Shown here piece by piece: positions 35,118 through 44,178 of a stretch of 64,000 bases of DNA. The translations under genes were made by a program, and so were the position numbers. The stretch lies in contig NZ_JAHQCW010000003.1 in the NCBI RefSeq assembly GCF_019042275.1, positions 124,001-188,000 of the forward strand, given 5' to 3'. The stretch comes from Diplocloster agilis (lineage in GTDB: Bacteria; Bacillota; Clostridia; Lachnospirales; Lachnospiraceae). The notes under the pieces are model-generated. The model was not told where the DNA came from. It did no database searches and saw only the letters and a list, made by a program, of their open reading frames with translations. How positions within the stretch are numbered: position 1 is the first letter of the stretch; the number at the start of each line of letters is the position of its first letter.

Positions 35118-35867
35118 ATGCAGATAGATAAGAGTAATTTTGAAAACAATAAAGTGCAGAAGGTTAGCATAAGGGAAGGCACTAGCCTGGACTACCGGAC
35201 AAATGAAGCCTATAAAAGCCTGCGGACCAATATCCAGTTCTGCGGAGATGATATCAAGACTATCGCGGTCACCAGTTGTATGCCCAATGAAGGAAAGTCC
35301 AGTGTGGCTTTTAACCTGGCGATTTCTCTGGCAGAGTCCGGAAAAAAAGTGATACTGTTAGACTGCGATTTAAGAAAGTCTGTCCTGGTAGGCCGTTATA
35401 AGATCAGTAAAGGGGTAAAAGGGATGACCCATTACCTGACCGGTATGCACACCATCGATCAGGTGATCTGCTCGACGGATGTGGAAAATCTGTTCGTCGT
35501 TTTCTCCGGTCCTGTCCCGCCAAATCCTGCGGAGCTTCTGGGTAACCGGTATTTTTCCGCTCTGATGAAACAGCTGCCGGAGTTTTATGACTATGTGATC
35601 ATTGACACGCCTCCTCTAGGAAGTGTGATCGACAGTGCGATCGTGGCACAGCAGTGTGACGGGGCAGTGATGGTCATCGCTGCAAATCAGATCAGTTACA
35701 AATTTGCCCAGAAAACCAAGGAACAGCTGGAAAAAAGCAATTGCAAAATCCTGGGAGTCGTATTGAATAAAGTGGATATCCGTGAAAATGGGTATTACGG
35801 AAAATACTACGGCAAATATTACGGAAAATACTACGGAAAGTATTATGGCAACTACGGATCTGACTGA
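35118..35867 (+). CDS. cpsD: CpsD-type autophosphorylating tyrosine kinase (BY-kinase)
   Basis: A 249-residue BY-kinase. Walker A SCMPNEGKSS (residues 53-62), Walker A' VILLDCDLRKS (78-88) and Walker B YVIIDTPPLGS are clear. The C-terminus is a tyrosine cluster, four YYGK units followed by YYGN and YGSD, 11 Tyr in the last 25 residues, encoded by near-identical 12-bp repeats. Start ATG 35118 is preceded by AAGAGG; the longer frame from 35040 is inside cpsC. The phosphorylation state of this tail, set with CpsB, controls capsule assembly. Confidence 0.94.
   Translation: MQIDKSNFENNKVQKVSIREGTSLDYRTNEAYKSLRTNIQFCGDDIKTIAVTSCMPNEGKSSVAFNLAISLAESGKKVILLDCDLRKSVLVGRYKISKGVKGMTHYLTGMHTIDQVICSTDVENLFVVFSGPVPPNPAELLGNRYFSALMKQLPEFYDYVIIDTPPLGSVIDSAIVAQQCDGAVMVIAANQISYKFAQKTKEQLEKSNCKILGVVLNKVDIRENGYYGKYYGKYYGKYYGKYYGNYGSD
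35793..35852 (+). repeat. Five 12-bp tandem repeats encoding the Tyr tail of CpsD
   Basis: Units start at 35793, 35805, 35817, 35829 and 35841. Consecutive units alternate TATTAC and TACTAC so that the strongest identity has a 24-bp period. Gain or loss of one unit would keep the frame and change the number of phosphorylatable tyrosines. Confidence 0.9.
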
Positions 35868-35919
35868 TCGCGTTTATGATATTAGACGAAAGAAAAACAT
35901 AGGACCGGGGTGGTAGTCT

Positions 35920-36714
35920 ATGGGTAAAAAAATTGCGGTAAGCGGTATAGCCGTTTTGATCATAATAATGATTGGCGTATCTATCGTTTTCTTCCTGACG
36001 GATGATCGGGAAGGGCCTGGTATTGAATATACCGATAAAGAGATCACATATCACGAAGGTGACGACACAAAAGAGCTGTTGAAAGATGTCACGGCGGTGG
36101 ATGCCAAGGACGGAGATGTCAGCAGCAGTCTGATTATCGAAAATATTATTATTCTGTCCGATAATCAGAAAGCAAAGATCATATATGCGGCAAAGGACTC
36201 AAAAAACAATATTACTAAGGTAAGCCGTATTGTGAATTATGCCGCTGACCGGGGAACCGGATCCCGTTCGGATGATTCTGATAGAGAAGATGAGCAGACA
36301 GACGAAGGCCCGGGTTCACAAACCGGTGAGAACCAGCCGGGTAGCGGGGACGGAAATAACTCACAGGCGGCAAATGGCAGCAATGTGCAAAATGCCGGCC
36401 AGGACAGTCAGAATGATACGGAACAGGGAGAAGGCGGTCAGGAGGATCCGGAGGATTCCTTAAATCCGGGCGCGCCTAAGCTGAAATTAAAATCAGCAGC
36501 GGTAACCGTACCTGTCGGCACGGAACTGGTTCGAAGAAATTTTGTGGAAGAGATTACAGATGATAAAGACAGCCAGGAATTACTATGGAAGAGTATAAAG
36601 ATGGACGGGGAGTTTCATATGAATGAGCCGGGCGTATATCATCTGGAACTCTATGTGGTAGACTCCGACGGCAATAAATCGAACAGAGAGAAACTGACCC
36701 TGACGGTTCAGTAA
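35920..36714 (+). CDS. Membrane-anchored surface protein with two Ig-like domains
   Basis: A 264-residue protein with an N-terminal membrane anchor (residues ~5-27). A first DUF5011/Ig-like domain follows (IEYTDKEITYHEGDDTKELL ... YAAKDSKNNITKVSRIVNY), then an acidic Asp/Glu/Gln/Asn/Ser-rich spacer (about 108-185), then a second Ig-like domain (AVTVPVGTELVRRNFVEEI ... VVDSDGNKSNREKLTLTV). No sorting motif at the C-terminus. It follows cpsD by 52 bp. Location suggests a surface or periplasm-like role in capsule or wall assembly; the exact role is unknown. It ends convergently with the sortase gene on the other strand. Confidence 0.75.
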   Translation: MGKKIAVSGIAVLIIIMIGVSIVFFLTDDREGPGIEYTDKEITYHEGDDTKELLKDVTAVDAKDGDVSSSLIIENIIILSDNQKAKIIYAAKDSKNNITKVSRIVNYAADRGTGSRSDDSDREDEQTDEGPGSQTGENQPGSGDGNNSQAANGSNVQNAGQDSQNDTEQGEGGQEDPEDSLNPGAPKLKLKSAAVTVPVGTELVRRNFVEEITDDKDSQELLWKSIKMDGEFHMNEPGVYHLELYVVDSDGNKSNREKLTLTVQ

Positions 36715-36753
36715 TATGAAAAAACAGATCACCTGCGGCAATAACAGATATTT

Positions 36754-37533
36754 TTAAGGCATGAGAGAGGGACCGGCGATTCGTTTGGCATAAATGAATA
36801 ATCGGTCTTTTTTGCCGGGAGCCCCATAAAAGGGGTAACAGGTATACAGGATCAGGGTTTCTTCTGTGGTATCCAGATCGTAGGTGGAAGTATCGTACAT
36901 ACTGGCGACTTTTGTCTCGGCGATTTCATAATCATATTCGCCGTAGCTGGTTTGCAGGTGGATGATATCTCCGGCCTTAGCATTTTCCAGGGGACCGAAA
37001 AATTTTGACGTATTATGGGCGCAGATAATGGTCTGCCCGGCGGAACCCGGAAGCTTGCTCCCTTCATACATGCCGGCGCCCTGTTTCAAAATAGCGTTTG
37101 TATCGCCGTAGATGAGGGAGAGATTCAGACCCAGCTGTTCGGAAGAGATGGTGCCGAATGCTTCCCCGTGTTCAGGAACCGCTATATCGGAGAGTGAAAT
37201 CGCAGCGGGTTTTGGCGAAGGTGTTTCCACTGGAGTATCGCGGGCCATACGGGCGCTATCTAACGCATAGGCCAGACGTAAAGCGGTTTCTTCCTGTGAT
37301 GTTTGTGACGTTGAATCCGGCGGGGACATAAGCTCGCATTCGGATGACAGCAATGCGGAAGGTATGGTGGACAGATTTTGGCTAAAGATGTGAATAATTC
37401 CTGAGCACAGGAACGAGAAAAGCAGGATGAGAAGAGTAAAAATAAAGGGCAAAACCATATAGAGACAAGGATGTTCTTCCTTATTAACTTTTTGTTCTTG
37501 TTTAATTACTTTATGATAGGCCGATGCTTTCAT
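36754..37533 (-). CDS. Second sortase (class D-like), opposite strand
   Basis: A 259-residue sortase. After a charged cytoplasmic segment a membrane helix lies near residues 24-50, then a Ser/Thr/Pro-rich linker to about 112 and the sortase fold. Catalytic His173 in IICAHNTSKFF, Cys232 in LILYTCYPF and Arg244 in KKDRLFIYA. It shares the IYGDTNAILKQGAGMYEGS region with the sortase at 32058 (YYGDTNQILKAGVGQYTGS), so the two are clear paralogs. It has its own promoter (37573-37600) and interrupts the plus-strand capsule genes. Its substrate is not evident: no LPxTG protein lies beside it. Confidence 0.9.
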   Translation of the reverse strand: MKASAYHKVIKQEQKVNKEEHPCLYMVLPFIFTLLILLFSFLCSGIIHIFSQNLSTIPSALLSSECELMSPPDSTSQTSQEETALRLAYALDSARMARDTPVETPSPKPAAISLSDIAVPEHGEAFGTISSEQLGLNLSLIYGDTNAILKQGAGMYEGSKLPGSAGQTIICAHNTSKFFGPLENAKAGDIIHLQTSYGEYDYEIAETKVASMYDTSTYDLDTTEETLILYTCYPFYGAPGKKDRLFIYAKRIAGPSLMP

Positions 37534-37572
37534 TGTTTGCTCCCGATATAAGTTAAACCTGTTTTACTTTCT

Positions 37573-37600
37573 ATTATAAAGAAATGGCTTAGGAAGTCAA
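37573..37600 (-). promoter_or_regulatory. Sigma-A type promoter of the minus-strand sortase
   Basis: On the minus strand TTGACT (37600-37595), a 16-bp spacer and a perfect TATAAT (37578-37573) lie 40 bp upstream of the sortase ATG. It is one of the strongest promoter matches in the window. Confidence 0.8.
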
Positions 37601-37601
37601 T

Positions 37602-37611
37602 GCCGATCGGC
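37602..37611. promoter_or_regulatory. Perfect 10-bp dyad abutting the sortase -35 element
   Basis: GCCGATCGGC is fully self-complementary and begins 1 bp upstream of the -35 box, between the sortase promoter and the stop codon of the HTH gene. It could be an operator, possibly for that HTH protein; this is inference from position only. Confidence 0.4.
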
Positions 37612-37618
37612 CACAAAA

Positions 37619-37951
37619 TTATTTGTGGGAATCTGATAATCCCTGTATGTAGGCGAGAGAGCGGAGCTGCTGAGTCTTGTCAAAGGTGCGGTAATAAGTG
37701 ATGATTCTGATTTCATCAGAATTAAGGGTTCCCTCTTTGATCGGGTTTCTCACGTCGCTTCGATTCATGATGTAATCCATGCTGGCATTGAATAATTCGC
37801 TTAGTTTCATAAGAGTAGTCAGACTGGGAAGATGTTTTCCCACTTCATATGCACTGATGGTTTCCTGTGTGACTCCAAGCTCCATACTAAGGCGTACTTG
37901 AGTAATTCCTTTTTCCAGTCTTAGTTCCCGGATCCTGTTTGCTTTTCGCAT
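37619..37951 (-). CDS. XRE-family HTH transcriptional regulator
   Basis: A 110-residue regulator. The N-terminal ~65 residues are a Cro/CI-type helix-turn-helix (RIRELRLEKGITQVRLSMEL; GVTQETISAYEVGKHLPS), with the LFNASMDYIMNRSD ending typical of the family. The C-terminal ~40 residues are a short charged tail without a known sensor domain. It lies upstream of and co-directional with the second sortase and divergent from the capsule priming transferase, so it may control either. A GC palindrome and a sortase promoter separate it from the sortase. Confidence 0.88.
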   Translation of the reverse strand: MRKANRIRELRLEKGITQVRLSMELGVTQETISAYEVGKHLPSLTTLMKLSELFNASMDYIMNRSDVRNPIKEGTLNSDEIRIITYYRTFDKTQQLRSLAYIQGLSDSHK

Positions 37952-38139
37952 AAAATATCATTCCCTTTTATGTGTTGTGAGACTCTAGAATTAGTAGCGA
38001 CACTGATATTTTATCACGGATCTTTCATTGCGATAGATGTAAATACTGTATATGGTACAATTTTCAAATGTTAATTTTTGGTAATTCGGTGCTTTTGTGT
38101 CAAAATTCGTGTCGAAAATGCATATAATAGAGGTTAAAC

Positions 38140-38168
38140 TTGTGAAAAATACAGGTATGTGCTATAGT
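38140..38168 (+). promoter_or_regulatory. Promoter of the glycan operon
   Basis: TTGTGA (38140-38145), 17-bp spacer, TATAGT (38163-38168), 83 bp before the priming transferase start. A second TATAAT (38123-38128) upstream has no properly spaced -35. This intergenic region (37952-38251) is also the divergent promoter region of the HTH gene. Confidence 0.65.
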
Positions 38169-38251
38169 ATGGTGATGTAGGGAGAGCAATCAGGAATGCT
38201 GTCAGATGGGGTACAGAAGAAAATGTGAAAGATTATAGGTGAGTGGGTAGT

Positions 38252-39658
38252 ATGAATTCATCGAATAGTAAGATGCAATACCTTTATTTTATGCTTGTAG
38301 ATATGGCCGGTACTTTATGTTCCTTTTTCCTGGCCCTTTTTATAAGATATGGTTTGGAATTAAGACAGCAGTCGTCTGTTTATAAAACTACGGTTATCGT
38401 ATTGGTTTTTACCATAATTTGTACTTCCTACTTAATGGAACCTTACAGAGACATAGTTCGGCGGGGATATTTTCAGGAATACAAGAATGTAATAAAGTGC
38501 AGTCTGGCGCTGTTGGTGATATTGCTTTCATTTCTGTTTTTTACGAAACAGAGTGATGAATATTCAAGAATGGTTTTCTTCTATTTTTTTACATTAAATG
38601 TAATCCTTACTTATATGATGCGGGTATTTTTTAAAGGATATCTGGTAGGGCGGTATCGAAGCAGTATTGAGAGCGCCAAGGTAATGATTGTCACTACAAA
38701 AAACAAAGCAGCGGATGCGGTCCGCAAGATGAAGGAAAAAGATATCTGGTTTTACCAGGTGAATTCTCTGGCTATTCTGGATGAGGATCAGATCGGGGAG
38801 GTGATCGAAGGGATCCCGGTCAATGCAGGTTATAAAGAAATGTTTGAGTCGGCCAGGCTGGGAGTACTGGATGATGTACTGATCGATATGCCTCATGATT
38901 ATCAATATATGAAGGATATCATCAACTCATTTCAGGATATGGGAGTGCGGATACATATTAATTTGCAGGATTTTGAACTGAAGCTGCCCAATGAGCGTGT
39001 CGAGCGGATTGGCGGGTTTACGGTCATAACCTCTGATGCCAATGTAAGGAGCCAGCTGCAGTTACTGATTAAACGGGTTATGGATATTTTTGGAAGCATC
39101 GTAGGATTGCTGATCACCGGAATTGTTTCCGTGTTTTTGGCTCCAGCGATCAAGATAGAATCCCGGGGACCGGTATTTTTCTCACAGACGCGGGTGGGAA
39201 AAAACGGGAGGAAGTTTAAAATCTATAAGTTCCGGTCCATGTATGCGGACGCCGAAGAACGCAAAAAAGAACTGATGGCCAATAATAAAATGCAGGGGAA
39301 TATGTTTAAGATGGATAATGATCCCAGAATTACAAAAGTAGGGAAATTTATCCGGAAGACTAGCCTCGATGAACTGCCGCAGTTTTGGAATGTGTTAAAG
39401 GGGGATATGAGTCTGGTGGGGACGAGACCGCCTACGGTGGATGAGTTCGAGAAGTACCAGATCAGGCATAAGAAGCGATTGAGTATCAAACCTGGGATCA
39501 CGGGATTGTGGCAGGTCAGCGGCAGGAATGATGTCACGGACTTTGAGAAGGTGGTCGAGCTGGATAATGAGTATATCGATAACTGGAATCTTGGGGTGGA
39601 TGTGAAGCTGATTCTGTTGACGGTTTGGGTGGTGCTGACACGAAGAGGGGCTGGATGA
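38252..39658 (+). CDS. Polyprenyl glycosylphosphotransferase (priming enzyme for capsule)
   Basis: A 468-residue membrane enzyme that loads the first sugar-1-phosphate onto undecaprenyl phosphate. Four membrane helices occur in the first ~120 residues, a nucleotide-binding-like domain follows, then a fifth helix (IFGSIVGLLITGIVSVFLAP) and the catalytic domain with GPVFFSQTRVGKNG, KFRSMYADAEERKKEL, LDELPQFWNVLKGDMSLVG and KPGITGLWQVSGR. ATG 38252 is preferred; GTG 38243 adds three residues. It is the first gene of the plus-strand glycan cluster and is followed by a 152-bp gap in which I see nothing coding. Confidence 0.93.
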   Translation: MNSSNSKMQYLYFMLVDMAGTLCSFFLALFIRYGLELRQQSSVYKTTVIVLVFTIICTSYLMEPYRDIVRRGYFQEYKNVIKCSLALLVILLSFLFFTKQSDEYSRMVFFYFFTLNVILTYMMRVFFKGYLVGRYRSSIESAKVMIVTTKNKAADAVRKMKEKDIWFYQVNSLAILDEDQIGEVIEGIPVNAGYKEMFESARLGVLDDVLIDMPHDYQYMKDIINSFQDMGVRIHINLQDFELKLPNERVERIGGFTVITSDANVRSQLQLLIKRVMDIFGSIVGLLITGIVSVFLAPAIKIESRGPVFFSQTRVGKNGRKFKIYKFRSMYADAEERKKELMANNKMQGNMFKMDNDPRITKVGKFIRKTSLDELPQFWNVLKGDMSLVGTRPPTVDEFEKYQIRHKKRLSIKPGITGLWQVSGRNDVTDFEKVVELDNEYIDNWNLGVDVKLILLTVWVVLTRRGAG

Positions 39659-39810
39659 TGGGATTGAGGGAATATCTAAACGTGTAACGTCAAAATAATA
39701 GCAATTATTTGGAGGTTGGGTAAATTGAAAGCGAAATATTCTCCTAATATCCAATAAGACTAGCGAAATCCAGTGCCATACATTTGATATATAAACAGTA
39801 GGACAACACA

Positions 39811-41079
39811 ATGGTTCAGATGAAGAAACGACTTTTAATATATGCACATTACTATGTGCCAGACACCGCATCTACAGGACAACTGCTTAAAGAACTGGCA
39901 GAAGGGATGCGGGATACCTTTGAAATTACGGTAATCTGCGTAGTGCCGAGCTACTTAGGTACGATCAAAGATCAATATAAAACTCAAAAGTATTATAGAG
40001 AAAATATCAATGGCATAGATGTGATAAGAATCCGGGTGCCAGAGTTTAGTAAAACAGATAAACTCAGCCGCATCATTAATATTCTCGCATATTTCTTCGG
40101 AGCGATGGCGGCTACCTTCAAGGTTGGGAAGCAGGATTATGTGTTTTCCATCTCCCAGCCGCCTATTCTCGGTGGATTAATTGGTGTCTGGGGTAAGTGG
40201 ATGAAGCACGCCAAGTACATTTACAATATCCAGGATTTCAATCCAGAGCAGACCATAGCTGTGGGATACAGCAAAAATCAGCTGATTCTGAAAGCTATGA
40301 TGTGGCTTGATAAGTTTAGCTGCAAGCGCAGCAATCTGGTTATCACAGTCGGGAGAGATTTGATCGATACATTAAATAACCGATTCAAAAATAATCCGCC
40401 GAAATCTGCTCTTATCAACAACTGGATAGATGAAAAGGAAATCTATCCCTTGGAAACCAGCCACAAAAGTGTAGAAGCCTTTAAGAGAAAATATTCTCTA
40501 AACGGTAAATTTGTCATTATGTACAGTGGTAACATCGGTCTGTACTATGATCTTGAGAATTTAATAAAGGTTATTAAGAAATTCAAGCCAGGAACTAAGG
40601 CAGCCGATGGCAGAGAAGTTGTTTTTTGTTTTGTTGGCGCTGGATCCGTCTTAGAAGATCTAGTGAAATATAAAGAAGCGAACCATATGGATAATGTGGT
40701 GTTCATCCCATATCAGGCTAAAGCTGATCTAAATTACTCTTTGAATGCCGGGGATGTCCACTGGTGCGTGAATGCGAAAGGTATTAAGGGTGTTTCTTGC
40801 CCCAGTAAATATTATGGTGTGGCTGCAGTTGGGAAACCGGTGCTTGGCGTTCTGGCGAAAGGGTCCGAGGTGAGGAGCCTTATTGAAACTTCGAAAAGCG
40901 GACTTTGCTGTGAGCCAGGAGAATATGAAATAATCAAGAAGAACATTCAGTGGTTCATTGATCAGGCTGGCAGCGATGAGTTGAAGGCCATGGGTATGAA
41001 AGGTTATGAGTATCTGATAGACCATCTGACGAAAGAAAAATCAATATCCAGATATGTAGAGGAGATTTTGAAATTATAG
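39811..41079 (+). CDS. Glycosyltransferase family 4, WbuB/WcaI-like
   Basis: A 422-residue GT-B glycosyltransferase. The N-terminal half has the WbuB-like YAHYYVPDTASTGQLLKELA and a KYIYNIQDFNPEQ segment; the C-terminal half has the donor-binding FVIMYSGNIGLYYDLENL and GVSCPSKYYGVAAVGKPVLG motif. WbuB-type enzymes transfer N-acetylfucosamine or related sugars in O-antigen synthesis. Starts at ATG 39811 or 39820. No membrane anchor is obvious. It probably adds the second sugar to the lipid carrier primed by the preceding enzyme. Confidence 0.88.
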   Translation: MVQMKKRLLIYAHYYVPDTASTGQLLKELAEGMRDTFEITVICVVPSYLGTIKDQYKTQKYYRENINGIDVIRIRVPEFSKTDKLSRIINILAYFFGAMAATFKVGKQDYVFSISQPPILGGLIGVWGKWMKHAKYIYNIQDFNPEQTIAVGYSKNQLILKAMMWLDKFSCKRSNLVITVGRDLIDTLNNRFKNNPPKSALINNWIDEKEIYPLETSHKSVEAFKRKYSLNGKFVIMYSGNIGLYYDLENLIKVIKKFKPGTKAADGREVVFCFVGAGSVLEDLVKYKEANHMDNVVFIPYQAKADLNYSLNAGDVHWCVNAKGIKGVSCPSKYYGVAAVGKPVLGVLAKGSEVRSLIETSKSGLCCEPGEYEIIKKNIQWFIDQAGSDELKAMGMKGYEYLIDHLTKEKSISRYVEEILKL

Positions 41080-41094
41080 AGGAGACTGAAAAGA

Positions 41095-41667
41095 ATGAAC
41101 AGTAACTGGTTCAAAGTAGTAATGAAGATGACCGGGGTGAAATACGGAAAGAACCTGTTACTGAAGGGAATACCGGTTATCTTTAATAAGGAAGGCGCAA
41201 AGATCGAAATTGGAGACAATGTAACAGTTAAGAGCAGTTTCCTTTCAAATCTTGTAGGGCTTTATAGCCGGACAATTATTGTAACAAGGGCAGCAGGTGC
41301 AGTTATTGAAATTGGTAATAATGTAGGGGTTTCCGGTGTGACAATTTATGCGCGAAAAGGAATTTACATAGGGGATAACACTGCCATCGGCGGTAACTGT
41401 AAAATTCTTGATAACGATTTTCACCCTATCGACACAGAAGACAGGTTGAAACTATTATGTGATATCCACGGTGGTGATAGTGACTTGATTCCGAGTAAAG
41501 AAATTCATATCGGCAGGAACTGTTTTCTCGGATGCAATAGCATCATACTTAAAGGTACCGTCATCGGCGATGGATGTGTAGTAGGCGCCGGTGCGGTAGT
41601 TACCGGAAAGTTTGGCGATAACTGTGTGATTGCCGGTAATCCGGCTAGAGTTATTAAAAAGATCTGA
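41095..41667 (+). CDS. Hexapeptide-repeat O-acyltransferase
   Basis: A 190-residue left-handed beta-helix acetyltransferase. Repeats of the [LIV]-G-x(4) type are visible (KIEIGDNVTVKSS; VIEIGNNVGVSGVTI; GIYIGDNTAIGGNCKI; IHIGRNCFLGCNSIILKGT; VIGDGCVVGAGAVVTG), with the catalytic His in DNDFHPIDT. Such enzymes transfer acetyl from acetyl-CoA to sugar hydroxyls or amines. It sits between two glycosyltransferase genes with a GAGGAGA site, so it should modify the repeat unit. A role as the missing nonulosonate N-acetyltransferase is possible but unproven. Confidence 0.88.
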   Translation: MNSNWFKVVMKMTGVKYGKNLLLKGIPVIFNKEGAKIEIGDNVTVKSSFLSNLVGLYSRTIIVTRAAGAVIEIGNNVGVSGVTIYARKGIYIGDNTAIGGNCKILDNDFHPIDTEDRLKLLCDIHGGDSDLIPSKEIHIGRNCFLGCNSIILKGTVIGDGCVVGAGAVVTGKFGDNCVIAGNPARVIKKI

Positions 41668-41682
41668 GGTGGCAAATACAAG

Positions 41683-42885
41683 ATGCAACTACTATGGATT
41701 GGATGCCTTGAAAGCGAGGAAGAGTTTAAGGTAAAAGCGGGAAAAGGGTATGACCTTGCATCTGCACAAGTGTCACAACAGAATTTAGTGTCTGGGCTGG
41801 AGCAGGTGAGCGGTTTGTATTTTGATTCGATTAACGGAAGTGTATTACCACCATATCCCGTATATCGGGATAGAATCATAGCTCCGGTTACGTGGAGTCA
41901 TGTCAACGGTTCTTACGACATCAGTGTTGGCTATAAAAATGATAAATACATAAACCGCATCAACTGTAAAAACGCCATGCTTAAGGCGGCAGATGATTGG
42001 ATTGAAAAAAGATATAGGCAGAGGGAACTGGTAGTTTTTGTATATTCCATGCGTTCTGCTCCAATGGCTGCAGCATGTAGAATCAAAAAGGAAATTACTA
42101 AGGCAAGGATTTTTCTGATTGTTTCAGATCTGCCGCAGTTTATGGATTTGGGCCAGAATAGAATAAAAGCTATGTTGAAGCAGATCGACTGGATAACTAT
42201 AAAAAAAATGCAAAGTAAATTTGATGGAGCAATTCTTTATGCTTCAAAAATGGCCGAATATCTCAAGCTTCCGGATGATAAATGGATGCTTATGGAAGGA
42301 AGTTTTAATCCGGGGGATGAAATAGACAGCGCTAAAGAGAAGCGACAGAGTAAAGCTATCATGTATTCCGGAAAACTGGACAAAGAATATGGCATTCCTA
42401 TGCTCTTAGATGCATTTATGCAGATTGAAGATGAAAATATCGAATTGTGGCTTACCGGCGGCGGAAATGCGGAAAATTATATTGGGCAGTGCGCAGCAAA
42501 AGACAAAAGAATAAAATATTATGGCTTTTTGCCTACACGTACGGATGTACTTAGAAAGCAAAAAGAAGCAGATCTACTAATAAATATGAGATTACCATCC
42601 GAGCAGGCTTCAGCCTATTGCTTTCCTTCAAAGCTATTTGAATATATGGTTTCCGGAGTTCCTGTTATTTCTTTTCAGTTAGAAGGAATACCGGAAGAAT
42701 ATTTTGAGTATTTGATCCTTGTGGAGTCTGAAAGCCTAAAATGTTTAGTCGACGCAATAAAGGGAGGCTTGCAGATGAGTAACGCAGAACGGTTAGCCAT
42801 GGGAAAAAGAGCGAAAGCATTTATTTACGATGCTAAAAATAATATAACGCAGAGTGAACGCATCTGCCAATTTGTGAATTTGTAA
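41683..42885 (+). CDS. Glycosyltransferase (GT-B, family 1/4 type)
   Basis: A 400-residue GT-B transferase. Seen: an N-terminal LLWIGCLESEEEF, a middle AIMYSGKLDKEYGIPMLLDA donor-domain start, LWLTGGGNAENYI, and YCFPSKLFEYMVSGVPVIS, which carries the Glu of the EX7E-type motif. The protein resembles galactofuranosyl/mannosyl-type capsule transferases only in these generic features, so its sugar cannot be named. It follows the acetyltransferase by 15 bp. From about here the base composition becomes distinctly AT-rich. Confidence 0.82.
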   Translation: MQLLWIGCLESEEEFKVKAGKGYDLASAQVSQQNLVSGLEQVSGLYFDSINGSVLPPYPVYRDRIIAPVTWSHVNGSYDISVGYKNDKYINRINCKNAMLKAADDWIEKRYRQRELVVFVYSMRSAPMAAACRIKKEITKARIFLIVSDLPQFMDLGQNRIKAMLKQIDWITIKKMQSKFDGAILYASKMAEYLKLPDDKWMLMEGSFNPGDEIDSAKEKRQSKAIMYSGKLDKEYGIPMLLDAFMQIEDENIELWLTGGGNAENYIGQCAAKDKRIKYYGFLPTRTDVLRKQKEADLLINMRLPSEQASAYCFPSKLFEYMVSGVPVISFQLEGIPEEYFEYLILVESESLKCLVDAIKGGLQMSNAERLAMGKRAKAFIYDAKNNITQSERICQFVNL

Positions 42886-42951
42886 AAACGTTAAAAAGGA
42901 AAGGCTTAAGACGATTCAAATTAAAATGATCCATCAAAAGAGGTTGCACTA

Positions 42952-44178
42952 ATGAATGGCTCTAAGACAACAATAAAAAGTTTGGTAAGAGATATTACAT
43001 ATTTCATAATGCTTTATATCAGTAAAATTCTTGTACATTTTCCTAAAAAGGAAAATTTATGGGTATTTGGAGCATGGCGCGGCAAGTTATATGCGGATAA
43101 TTCTAAATATATGTTTGAATATGTAAACAAATTTCATCCGGAAATTAACGCTGTCTGGATTAGTAGAGAAAAGATAGTTGTAAAAGAAATACGCCAAAAA
43201 GGTTATAAAGCCTATCATCGTAATAACCTAATGGGAATCATGACTTGTTTACGGGCTCAGGCAGCATTTTTAACAGAAGACCGACACGATATCAGTAGGA
43301 TTCTGATATCGGGTGCCATAATTGTTCAATTATGGCATGGGATGGGGATCAAGGACATTATGAGAATATCTCCTAAAGAACGCAGCTCCGTACAAGAAAG
43401 ATATGATATGGTGGTACATTCTCATCAAGATGAATATTGGATGGTAGCTTGTGAAGAAGCAGTTGAAAAGTATTCGAAAGCCTTTTCTCTATCAAAACAA
43501 AAAATGTTTATTACCGGACAACCCAAAGACGATACTTTTATTAATATTGCTGGCAATGTATTTATTGAGCGAATTAGAAAGGCTCATTCTAACTGCAAAA
43601 TAGTTGTTTACTTACCAACACATAGAAATTTTGGAGCAAAAGGTACGACGGCTGTTTTAAGCTACGAAGTTTTGAAAGAAGTAAATGATAAGCTTGCTCA
43701 GAAAAATATTGTTATGATTTTTAAGCCTCACGCACATGAATTTAAAAACTATGATGGAGTTAATGTTGATTTGTCTAATATAGTTTTTGCCACAGATTCT
43801 CAAGTGTATGGGGATGTATATGAGTTTTTGCCAGTGTGCGATATGATGATAACCGATTATTCGGGTGTAATGCTTGGTTATCTGGCAAGCAGAAAACCGA
43901 TGATTTATTTTGCGTATGATCTTGATGAATATATTTCCGCAGATGCCGGTTTTTGTTATACCTATGATGAAGTTACCGCCGGACCGGTATGCCGCAGTTG
44001 GAATGAAGTGATTGAGGCGTTGGGACAATTGGCGCAAGAGGATGTTTATGCCGAAAGAAGGGAACAGCTTCGAAAGAGGTTTTGCCCAATGGCGGATGGT
44101 GATAGTTGTAAGCGCATTTTCATGAAAGTACGGGAAATAAGAACAAACGCAGGAGTTGGAGTGAATGAAAAAGTATAA
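42952..44178 (+). CDS. CDP-glycerol glycerophosphotransferase family protein
   Basis: A 408-residue TagB/TagF-type enzyme that transfers glycerol phosphate from CDP-glycerol to a glycan or lipid-linked acceptor. Family features are ENLWVFGAWRGKLYADNSKY, TEDRHDIS, VQLWHGMGIKD (the conserved WHG region), MIFKPHAHEF and the MMITDYSGVMLGYLA donor motif. It overlaps by 14 bp with tagD, which makes the CDP-glycerol. Its presence with single-copy glycosyltransferases points to phosphoglycerol decoration of the capsule rather than a full teichoic acid chain. Confidence 0.9.
   Translation: MNGSKTTIKSLVRDITYFIMLYISKILVHFPKKENLWVFGAWRGKLYADNSKYMFEYVNKFHPEINAVWISREKIVVKEIRQKGYKAYHRNNLMGIMTCLRAQAAFLTEDRHDISRILISGAIIVQLWHGMGIKDIMRISPKERSSVQERYDMVVHSHQDEYWMVACEEAVEKYSKAFSLSKQKMFITGQPKDDTFINIAGNVFIERIRKAHSNCKIVVYLPTHRNFGAKGTTAVLSYEVLKEVNDKLAQKNIVMIFKPHAHEFKNYDGVNVDLSNIVFATDSQVYGDVYEFLPVCDMMITDYSGVMLGYLASRKPMIYFAYDLDEYISADAGFCYTYDEVTAGPVCRSWNEVIEALGQLAQEDVYAERREQLRKRFCPMADGDSCKRIFMKVREIRTNAGVGVNEKV

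Noticed and set aside
35793-35852. Possible CRISPR or VNTR array
   Set aside because: Units are 12 bp, continuous, in frame within cpsD and lack spacers.
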